The notes under the pieces were generated by a model. It was not told where the DNA came from and searched no databases. It saw only the letters and a program-made list of their open reading frames with translations. Position numbers and translations under genes: made by a program. Positions 25,294 through 33,700 of a DNA stretch of 56,825 bases are shown here, in pieces (within the stretch, counting starts at the first letter, position 1; each line of letters begins with the position of its first letter). The stretch comes from Verrucomicrobiota bacterium (GTDB taxonomy: Bacteria; Verrucomicrobiota; Verrucomicrobiae; Limisphaerales; UBA11358): positions 1 to 56,825 of the forward strand of contig JACZKP010000035.1 in assembly GCA_014860005.1 (NCBI GenBank). The letters are read 5' to 3'.

Positions 25294-26943
25294 ATGAGTA
25301 ACAACAAAACCCCCGCAGAGGAGTTGACCGCCCGCTACGCGCAGTTCGGTGGCATATTAAGCGTGGCCGAACGCTGCTTCGCCGATGGCAACCTCGACGC
25401 CTCGGCAAGGTTGGCGCAAATGGCGGCACGTCGCGCTTTTCCACACCATATAGGAGTTTTTGCATCGCCACGGCTTGAGCGACTGTTGCTCAACATAGGC
25501 AAGCGAGCAGCGAGCCGATCGGGTCCGACCTCACGCAGGAGCGACGCGGGGGTCCGGAAGGTCTTGCATGTTTTGACCTACGCCAGACCGATTGGTGGAG
25601 ACACTCGTTTTGTGTGGCGATGGATTCAACTTGACCGACAGAGCCAGCACTCCGTGGTCATAACGGCGCAGAATGAACTCGAGCACCTTTTCAGTGTTCC
25701 CGAATCCTTGAAAGACGCGGTGGCCAGGTCTGGAGGCTTTCTCCGAGCGTTGGCGGCACCTTCGTCGAATCCCTTGGAGAAAGCGGGCGAGTTGAGGGAG
25801 TTGTGCCAGGGGATGGACATGGTGATCCTTCATCTTTATCCGCACGACATTGTGCCCGTGCTCGCACTGGCGACCGGGTGTGATTTCGTGCGGGTGGCTT
25901 TCGCCAATCTTTCCGACCACACCTTTTGGCTGGGAGGGAGCGTTTCCGATCTGATCGTCCATCTTCGAAGTCAATCGCCGGACTTCCTGGTATCCAGGCG
26001 GGGATTGACGAGGGTTACGCCGGCAATTCTACCAATTCCGTTGGAGACTCATTGTTCAGCCATGACCTCGGCTGAAGCGAAGCACTCACTCGGATATGCA
26101 CCCGACAAAGTGGTGTTGCTAACCATAGCCTCCCCATTCAAATACAAATCCTTGGGCGATGACGCTTTCCTGGACCTGGTCACGCCCATTCTGCAAGAGT
26201 CACCGCAGGCGGTATTGCTAGCCGTGGGGCCTGACCCAAAAGGCGATTGGCAGGCTGCAAGCCTTCTGGCAGGCGGTAGAATCAAAGCTTTGGGCACTCG
26301 CTGGGATAATGCGTCGCTTTATGCGGCTGCGGATGTGTATCTGGACTCGGTACCGTTTTCCTCCATAACCTCCCTGCTGGAAGCGGGAAATCTTGGAATA
26401 CCTTTGCTGTCCAACGTTTCTCCGAATCCTGACTTGACGCTCCTTGGTCCGGGAGCGCCCGGGCTTGACGGTGCCATGGAGATCACGAAGGATGCTGAGG
26501 ACTACAGGCTTCGGCTTCGTCGTCTGATCAATGATTCGGAGTTCCGTCAGCGATGTGGACAGCGAGTGCGTGAAGACATCCTGGCTGCGCACGCAGAAAC
26601 CAACTGGGCCAGCTCTGTCACGGCGATCTATGAGCGGTTGGAGCAAAGCTCCGGCGATAAATGTCTGGCGGCGGAAAACGACGAATTCTGCAGCGGGCCG
26701 TTGGATTTGACGCTGACTCATTTGTATGACTGGGCGGATCGAAGAAGTTTCCGTCACGAAATCCAGGATTCACTCGGTGATCTGTCTTATGCATCCAGGC
26801 TTTCTGTTCTGCGACATTTGTTTCGTAATGGCTTCCAACCGCACTGGCGTAATCTGTTGCCGTTGCCCTTGGACAAAGTCCTTCGGTGTCTGGGGGGCTA
26901 CGTGAGATCTATCGCTCCGCGCTCCCAATCCTCATTCTCATAG
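25294..26943 (+). CDS. GT-B-fold glycosyltransferase (family 4-like)
   Basis: 549 residues, longer than a usual GT4. The core from about 88 is recognisable: 'VRKVLHVLTYARPIGGDTRF' at the start, 'VVLLTIASPFKYKSLGDDAF' opening the donor domain, and 'PFSSITSLLEAGNLGIPLLS' where the E-x7-E site is expected, here with only one Glu. The N-terminal 85 residues (TPR-like helices around 'VAERCFADGNLDASARLAQM') and about 100 C-terminal residues after 'IYERLEQSSG' are extra. The loss of the first Glu makes donor use uncertain. It lies 69 nt before the flippase. Confidence 0.75.
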   Translation: MSNNKTPAEELTARYAQFGGILSVAERCFADGNLDASARLAQMAARRAFPHHIGVFASPRLERLLLNIGKRAASRSGPTSRRSDAGVRKVLHVLTYARPIGGDTRFVWRWIQLDRQSQHSVVITAQNELEHLFSVPESLKDAVARSGGFLRALAAPSSNPLEKAGELRELCQGMDMVILHLYPHDIVPVLALATGCDFVRVAFANLSDHTFWLGGSVSDLIVHLRSQSPDFLVSRRGLTRVTPAILPIPLETHCSAMTSAEAKHSLGYAPDKVVLLTIASPFKYKSLGDDAFLDLVTPILQESPQAVLLAVGPDPKGDWQAASLLAGGRIKALGTRWDNASLYAAADVYLDSVPFSSITSLLEAGNLGIPLLSNVSPNPDLTLLGPGAPGLDGAMEITKDAEDYRLRLRRLINDSEFRQRCGQRVREDILAAHAETNWASSVTAIYERLEQSSGDKCLAAENDEFCSGPLDLTLTHLYDWADRRSFRHEIQDSLGDLSYASRLSVLRHLFRNGFQPHWRNLLPLPLDKVLRCLGGYVRSIAPRSQSSFS

Positions 26944-27012
26944 ATGACTGCCTCCCGAGCCAGTTGAAAGCGGTTTCAGCGAGGGTTTGGCATCCAATTA
27001 TTCTTCGCGTAA

Positions 27013-28596
27013 ATGTCTTCAAGTCCCAGGCAAACCAATATGGCGCTTCCTTCGGTGGAACCGGCTCTGCCGCCAACGAAGTCGGGCCAGAAGGGGAGCA
27101 CCTATGGCCAGATTCTCAAGTCGTCAGCATTGATTGGCGGTTCCTCGGTAGTCAATATCAGCATCGGGATTGTCCGGACCAAGGCAATGGCCCTGCTGTT
27201 GGGAACTGGGGGAGTTGGATTGATGGGACTTTACGGTTCGTTGCTCGAGCTCACCCAGAGTATCGCAGGCATGGGGATCAACAGCAGTGGGGTCCGGCAA
27301 ATTGCTGAAGCCGTCGGCTCGGGCGAAACCCGTCGGATAGCGCGAACCGCCTTCGTCCTGAAACGGACCGCCATTGTGGTTGGGCTTCTGGGGGCGATAT
27401 TACTCATTGCATTCGCCAGGCCTCTGTCTGTCTTGACCTTTGGCAACGATCAGAATACTGCCGCCATTCGCGTACTCTCATTGGCCGTTTTCTTTGCTTC
27501 TGTCGCAGGTGGTCAGGCAGCGCTAATTCAAGGAATGCGGCGCATCTCCGACCTGGCCAAGATGGGAGTGCTGGGCGCGCTGTTCGGCGCGGGGATCAGC
27601 ATTTGCTTGATCTACTTCTTCCGGGAAGAGGGCATCGTTCCCTCCCTTGTAGGCATTGCCGCAATGGCGATCCTGACTTCGTGGTGGTTCAGTCGCAAGG
27701 TGAGAATTGAGGCCCACCCATTAATGCTGCACGAGGTGAGGCAGGAAGCCAGTGCCCTGTTGAAGCTCGGCTTTGCATTTATGGCCAGTGGGGTGCTAAC
27801 CACAGGGGCCGCCTACTTAATCCGCCTTATTGTTCTCCGCAAAATCAGTCTTGAGGCTGCCGGATTGTACCAATCTGCCTGGGCTATCGGGGGATTGTAT
27901 GTCGGGCTGATTTTGCAGGCCATGGGCGCCGATTTTTACCCGCGGTTGACCGCGGTAGCCAAAGACAACGCTGAGTGCAATCGTTTGGTCAACGAGCAAG
28001 CCCAGATCAGTTTGTTGCTGGCCAGCCCTGGGGTTATCGGCACCCTGACCTTTGCGCCTTTGGTCATCGCGATCTTCTACACGACCAAGTTTGTTCCGGC
28101 AGTTGAGATTCTGCGCTGGATTTGTCTCGGAATGGCCTTGCGGGTCATTGCCTGGCCCATGGGTTACATTGTGCTGGCCAAAGGCGTACAAAAGATTTTC
28201 TTCTGGACCGAGGTTGCCGCCACCATTGTTCACGTGGCGCTGGCTTGGTTGTTCATTGAAAACTTCGGCCTCGCAGGTGCCGGCATGGCATTCTTTGGAC
28301 TATACGTTTGGCATGGATTTCTAATCTACTTTATCGTTCGCCGCCTCAGCGGATTCCATTGGTCAGTGGCAAATCGAAAGCTCGGTTTACTAACCTTGAC
28401 GCTTGTCGGTTTGGTGTTTTGCGGAATTGTTTTCCTCCCTTTCTGGCTTGCGACCACGATTGGGTTTTTGGCGGCGGTAGGGAGTGGCATTTACTCCGTC
28501 CGACACCTGCTCAAACTCGTCCCCATTGAGCGGTTTCCGTCTCCTGTGCGCCGGTTGCTGACGTTATTTCGTTTTGTAACTCAAGATTCCCGGTAA
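27013..28596 (+). CDS. O-antigen translocase / flippase (Wzx, WzxE-like)
   Basis: 527 residues with about 12-14 hydrophobic helices. The N-terminal block 'SSALIGGSSVVNISIGIVRT' followed by 'KAMALLLGTGGVGLMGLY' is the characteristic start of WzxE-type MOP-superfamily flippases, and 'AAGLYQSAWAIGGLYVGLIL' with 'MGADFYPRLTAVAKDN' is the repeated second-half motif. Expected role: flipping lipid-linked repeat units to the periplasm for the polymerase at 19151. Start ATG 27013; ATG 27040 is an alternative. The next gene begins 19 nt after its stop, pointing to cotranscription. Confidence 0.9.
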   Translation: MSSSPRQTNMALPSVEPALPPTKSGQKGSTYGQILKSSALIGGSSVVNISIGIVRTKAMALLLGTGGVGLMGLYGSLLELTQSIAGMGINSSGVRQIAEAVGSGETRRIARTAFVLKRTAIVVGLLGAILLIAFARPLSVLTFGNDQNTAAIRVLSLAVFFASVAGGQAALIQGMRRISDLAKMGVLGALFGAGISICLIYFFREEGIVPSLVGIAAMAILTSWWFSRKVRIEAHPLMLHEVRQEASALLKLGFAFMASGVLTTGAAYLIRLIVLRKISLEAAGLYQSAWAIGGLYVGLILQAMGADFYPRLTAVAKDNAECNRLVNEQAQISLLLASPGVIGTLTFAPLVIAIFYTTKFVPAVEILRWICLGMALRVIAWPMGYIVLAKGVQKIFFWTEVAATIVHVALAWLFIENFGLAGAGMAFFGLYVWHGFLIYFIVRRLSGFHWSVANRKLGLLTLTLVGLVFCGIVFLPFWLATTIGFLAAVGSGIYSVRHLLKLVPIERFPSPVRRLLTLFRFVTQDSR

Positions 28597-28615
28597 CGCC
28601 CGTGTCAATTTTCCT

Positions 28616-29338
28616 ATGACTACCAGATCTGCCAATAATTCTCGTCTCGCTCCTTCCGTCCACGGCAAGCAGCAAATGACGCCAGACCCTTCCTTCGAGC
28701 TGGCTTTGTCAAAGCATCTGCGGGCGAGTTACCCACCAGCAGCCCTGCTTGAACATTATTCCCGATTCGCGGAGGGAGACGGCGAGTTGGATAGTCTCAT
28801 GCGCCGTGCCATCTGGCGGGCGGTTGCCCGGGATTTCGGCAATCGGGTGCGGATTGGTAGCGGTGTCGGGTTCAAACATCTCGAAACCTTCGAGATTGGT
28901 GACGGTGTATTCATCGGAGCGCACGCTTACATTCAAGGTCGTTTCGACGGCACCACGAAAATCGGCAACCACGTCTGGATTGGGCCGCAGGCTTATTTCG
29001 ATGCCCGCGATCTCGTGTTGGAGGATTACGTGGGGTGGGGGCCCGGCGCCAAGGTGCTGGGTTCCGCCCACACCGGGCTGCCCGTTGACCGACCCATTAT
29101 TGAAACCGATTTGGAAATCAAACCGGTGCGTGTCGAGGCGTGGGCCGATGTGGGCACCAATGCCACGGTCCTGCCCGGCGTCACCATCGGCAAAGGCAGC
29201 ATCGTGGGAGCGGGGGCGGTGGTAACACGGGATGTTCCACCCTTCGCCATCGTGGCTGGGGTGCCGGCGAAATTCCTGCGCTGGCGGGATGGATACAAAC
29301 CGAAAAACCAAAAGGGTAATAGCCAAAAAAGAAAGTAG
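28616..29338 (+). CDS. Hexapeptide-repeat O/N-acyltransferase
   Basis: 240 residues. An N-terminal helical part (to about 75) is followed by left-handed beta-helix coils ('VRIGSGVGFKHLETFEIGDG', 'VFIGAHAYIQGRFDGTTKIG', 'GNHVWIGPQAYFDA') and the closing 'VGAGAVVTRDVPPFAIVAGV'. 'LGSAHTGLPVDRPIIETDLE' carries the His expected in the active-site loop of maltose/galactoside acetyltransferase relatives. It probably acetylates a sugar of the repeat unit. It is separated from the following epimerase by one base, so the two are coupled. The C-terminus is basic and low complexity. Confidence 0.85.
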   Translation: MTTRSANNSRLAPSVHGKQQMTPDPSFELALSKHLRASYPPAALLEHYSRFAEGDGELDSLMRRAIWRAVARDFGNRVRIGSGVGFKHLETFEIGDGVFIGAHAYIQGRFDGTTKIGNHVWIGPQAYFDARDLVLEDYVGWGPGAKVLGSAHTGLPVDRPIIETDLEIKPVRVEAWADVGTNATVLPGVTIGKGSIVGAGAVVTRDVPPFAIVAGVPAKFLRWRDGYKPKNQKGNSQKRK

Positions 29339-29339
29339 T

Positions 29340-30374
29340 ATGAAACATAAACGAGCATTGATTACGGGCGGGGCGGGATTGATTGGATCTCACATCGCCG
29401 ACCAACTTGTCTTGGAGGGAATTCAAGAGATTGTCGTACTGGACAATTTGACCCGTGGTCGCCGGCAGAATCTTGAATCCGCTATTGCCTCCGGCAAGGT
29501 GAGGATTGTGGAAGGCGACATCCGGGACCCGAAGGTGGTCGCACAGGCTATGGAGGGCGTTGACATCGTTTTTCACGAGGCGGCGATTCGCATCACGCAT
29601 TGTGCCGAGAATCCACGGCTGGCGCATGATGTTTTGGCAACAGGCACATTCAATCTCATCGAGGCAGCAACAGCGGCCAAGGTGAAGCGGTTTGTCACGG
29701 CATCATCCGCTTCCATTTATGGGCAGGCCGAGGAATTTCCCACTCACGAAAACCATCACGGTTACGGGAACCGGACGATTTACGGTGCAACGAAAATGTA
29801 CAGCGAAGGGTTGCTGCGCAGTTTCTACGAGATGCAGGGATTAAACTATGTCGCGCTCCGTTACTTCAACGTCTATGGTCCGCGGATGGATGCGTTCGGC
29901 GTTTACACCGAAGTGATGATTCGCTGGATGGAGCGGCTCGCGAAAGGCCTGCCGTGTTTGATTCTTGGTGATGGCGGTCAGACGATGGATTTCATCTTCG
30001 TGGAGGACGTGGCCCGAGCCAACCTCATGGCTGCCAATTCCTCCCTTACCGACGAGGTTCTCAACATTGCCAGCGGCACGGAAACCAGCCTTAACGAATT
30101 GGCCGAGACGTTGGGTCGGGTCATGGGAGTGGAACTTGCTCCGGAGTACGGGCCGGCGCGCAAGGCCACGCCGGTGTGGAGAAGGCTGGCGGACGTGCGA
30201 CAGGCGGAGCGCCAGATCGGATTCAAGGCGAGGGTATCGCTTGAAGAAGGACTGCGTCGGCTCGTGCAGTGGTGGTCGCGCGAGACGAAAACACCGGTGC
30301 CGGGTTTGGTCACCGGCAAATCCACCGTGTGTTTTGAGCCGAAAGAGCTTCAAGCTGGCAAAATGACCCGATAA
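29340..30374 (+). CDS. NAD-dependent epimerase/dehydratase (SDR, UDP-sugar 4-epimerase-like)
   Basis: 344 residues. The true start is ATG 29340, one base after the previous stop, preceded by AGAAAG; an upstream frame from 29232 overlaps the acyltransferase. 'RALITGGAGLIGSHIADQLV' is the GxxGxxG NAD site, 'VVLDNLTRG' follows it, and the catalytic YxxxK is 'YGATK' (Tyr148, Lys152) after 'TASSASIYGQ'. 'YFNVYGPRMDAFGVYTEVMI' is the substrate side. It likely supplies an epimerised or dehydrated sugar nucleotide to the locus. Residues 270-324 have a decayed copy at 35547-35714. The exact substrate is unknown. Confidence 0.9.
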   Translation: MKHKRALITGGAGLIGSHIADQLVLEGIQEIVVLDNLTRGRRQNLESAIASGKVRIVEGDIRDPKVVAQAMEGVDIVFHEAAIRITHCAENPRLAHDVLATGTFNLIEAATAAKVKRFVTASSASIYGQAEEFPTHENHHGYGNRTIYGATKMYSEGLLRSFYEMQGLNYVALRYFNVYGPRMDAFGVYTEVMIRWMERLAKGLPCLILGDGGQTMDFIFVEDVARANLMAANSSLTDEVLNIASGTETSLNELAETLGRVMGVELAPEYGPARKATPVWRRLADVRQAERQIGFKARVSLEEGLRRLVQWWSRETKTPVPGLVTGKSTVCFEPKELQAGKMTR

Positions 30375-30737
30375 CCCGCGGATGCGAGTATCCGGATCGG
30401 CGGGGCCGCCTCGCGGGTTTGCGCAACGCGCGACAATGCAAGGGCAGACTGTCCGGGTTTACACTTTTCTTGAGCGAGTCGCAGCGCAGCCTGTGTGGGG
30501 GAATCCCGGACAGCCGATAAGTAATCGTTCGCTATTGCGCAAGCGAACCGGGTGGCTGAAATATAAAGCGTCTGTCGGGGCGGGTTTATCTTGAACTTCT
30601 TCACCGGCAGATAAGACGCAGATGCCACGGAATGGGTTGGACCAAGTTGAAGCAAGATTCGGATGGGCTTGCAACGTCCCCGAGGAGGGTGAATTGAACA
30701 CGAGCCACGCGCAGCCGGAGCAAACAGGAAACCAACG
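30375..30737. other. 363-nt spacer upstream of the megaenzyme
   Basis: Short frames on both strands, none with a domain I recognise. I find no long dyad or T-tract. The final 20 nt before ATG 30738 ('CAAACAGGAAACCAACG') contain AGGA about 9 nt upstream, an adequate ribosome binding site. The base composition resembles noncoding sequence, possibly a decayed gene, but I could not identify one. Confidence 0.4.
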
Positions 30738-33700
30738 ATGTCGTTCAGCAGTTGCATAATTGGAGAGGGAACACTGCCCGTCCAGTGCGCGGAGATTTTG
30801 CTCCGGCGCGGCCACAGGATCAGGGGGATCATTTCACCCGATGCGGCCTGCATCCGCTGGGCGCAGGAGCGCAACATTCCCCACGCCGACACCAGACAAG
30901 ACCTCGTGGCCTTCCTCCGCGCGCAACCCTTCGATCTCCTCTTCAGCATCGTCAACCAGACGATTCTGCCCGGCGAAGTGCTGGCCCTGCCGCGCCAGGC
31001 CGCCATCAATTATCACGACGGCCCGCTGCCGCGCTATGCGGGCACGTATGCCACGTCCTGGGCATTGATGAATCGAGAGAGGATGCACGGCATCACTTGG
31101 CATCGGATCGTGGAGGAGGTGGACGCGGGCGAAGTGCTGAAACAGCGGCTGGTGGAGATCACCGAAGGCGAGACGGCCGTGACGCTCAATGTGAAATGCT
31201 ACGAGGCGGCGATAGCGGCGTTTGGCGAACTGGTGGAGGAACTGGAGGAAGGGCGGGCCGTCGGGCGGCCGCAGGATCTGTCCGAACGCACGTACAATGC
31301 GCGGCATCAACGACCCGCCAGTGCGGGTGTGATTTCATGGAAGCGAAGCGCTGAAGAGATCAGCGCGCTGGTGAGAGCGCTGGACTTTGGGCCGTATGAG
31401 AATGCCTTGGGCCTGGCGAAGGTGAAGGTGGGTGAAGCGTACTGGCTGGTGCGAGAGATGACGGTGACGGACACCCCATCCACGGCCACGCCCGGAACGA
31501 TGATCAGTCTCGCTGCCGGCGGCATCCGCGTTTCGACGGGGTCGCGGGACGTGGTGTTGAGGCGGGTGCAGAGCATGGAGGGCGCAGAAGAGCCGCTGGA
31601 ACAACTCATCAACCAGCACGGACTTCAAGTGGGCGCAGTACTGCCCGAATTGAGCGCCGAGGCGGCGGAACGATTGACGGCGTTGAACGGTGAGATCTGC
31701 AAACAGGAGCGTTACTGGGTAAAGCGGCTTGCGGGGTTGGAGGCGCTGCCAGTGCCCTACGGCAGCGGGGGCGTGCGGCAGACGGACAAGTCGGGCGGAG
31801 TCGGCAGTGTTGCGGTGCGGGTGCCGGAGTCGTGGCAACGAATCGGGGTCGGGGAGAATGTGGGCGGCAAGCGTGGCCACCTTTTGCTCGCTGCTTTCGG
31901 AGCGTTTCTGTCGCGCGTGGGTGGCATGGTTGAATTTGACATTGGCTGCAGTTCCACAGAGTTGCGCAACGAAACGACCGGCTTCCACGGTTTGTTCGCG
32001 CAGTGCGTGCCGTTGCATTTCGCCGTGGATGGATCGCAGCCGCTGGATTTGCTGTGGAGCGAACTCAAAGACCGGCTGGAGGCGCTCCATCGGCGCAAGA
32101 CTTTCGTGGCTGATGTCTGGGCGCGATTTCCTTCATTGCGCGCGAGCGCCGCGCGTTCGGCGCGGGGCGCGTTGCCGGTGGCGGTGGAGTTTGTGGAATC
32201 ACTGGAACGCCCGGGCGCGATCGCAGACGCCGCGCTGACACTCCGCATCGCGGAGGCTGGTGAGCCATGTCAATTGGAATTCAACCCGGCGCTCGTGGAT
32301 GAATCAACGGTGCGGCGCATCGCGGCTCACTTCGAAATTTTCCTTTCCGGTATCGCGGCCAATCCGACGATGCCCGTCGGCGACCTGCCGTTGCTCACCG
32401 AGGCCGAACGCCGGACGGTGCTGGGGGAATGGAATCAAACGGAGTCGCCGTTCCCAGCCGACGAGACGATTCATGCCTGTTTCGCCGGGCAATTGGAGCG
32501 GACTCCGGACGCTCCGGCGGTGACGTTTCGCAATCAAACCTGGACGTTCCGCCAACTGGACGCGCGCGCCGGGGAGATCGCCGGACGTCTTCGCGCGGCG
32601 GGCGCGCGGCGTGAAACCATCGTGGCTCTTTGCGTCGAACGCTCACTCGACATGGTGGCGGGTATTCTTGGCATTTTGAAAGCTGACGCGGGCTATCTGC
32701 CGCTTGATCCGGCGTATCCCGCCGGGCGCATTGCGGACATGGTCGAGGATGCCAAGCCCGTTGCGGTTCTTGCGAGCGGGAGCGCCGCCGCCGGGTTGGC
32801 CGAGATCAAATCGCCAATCATTCACGTTGCGGAATGTGGCCGCGAAACCTCCCCCACCGGTTTAACGATGCCGGAAGGGAGCGCGCCCGCCGCCGACGCC
32901 AGTTCACTTGCCTACGTCATTTACACATCCGGTTCGACTGGCAAGCCCAAGGGCGTGATGGTTGAGCACCGGAACGCGATGAATTTCTTCACGGCGCTGG
33001 ACCGGCTGTTCAGCTCGGAGCGGGGTGTGGTGCTGGGGGTGACGAGCGTTTCGTTTGACCCGTCCGTTCACGAGATATTGTGGTCGTTGACCCGGGGCTA
33101 CCACCTGGTGCTCTGGCCCGGCGTGGCAGGCGACGACGACGCGACCATCCCGGCGCTGATTCGCGAGCACCGTGTCACGCTGATGCTCGGGGTTCCGTCA
33201 CTTTACCGGATGATTCTCGGAATGTCTGGCGGACGGGATGCGTTGGCTTCCGTGCGGCATCTGGTTGTTGGCGGCGAGGCTTTGACCGGTGCATTGCTGG
33301 CGTCACTGGGCGATCCCGTGGCGCGCCGGATGGTCAATATGTATGGCCCCACGGAAACCACCGTGGCCGCCACCGCATGGAGGGGCGATCCCTCCGCCCC
33401 AACCATTCCCATCGGGCGTCCCCTTGCAAACACGCGCCTCTATGTCCTCGACCGCCGCCTCCAGCCCGTGCCGCCCGGGGTTGCGGGCGAATTGTTCATC
33501 GGCGGCGCGGGCGTGGCGCGCGGTTACTTGAACCGCCCCAAACTCACGCAGGAACGATTTGTCCCCAATCCCTTTAACGGCGCAATCCACGACCGCCTTT
33601 ATCGCACCGGCGATCTCGTCCGTTGGCGGCAGGATGGAATTCTCGATTACCTCGGTCGCGCCGACGACCAGGTGAAGATTCGAGGCCATCGCGTGGAACT

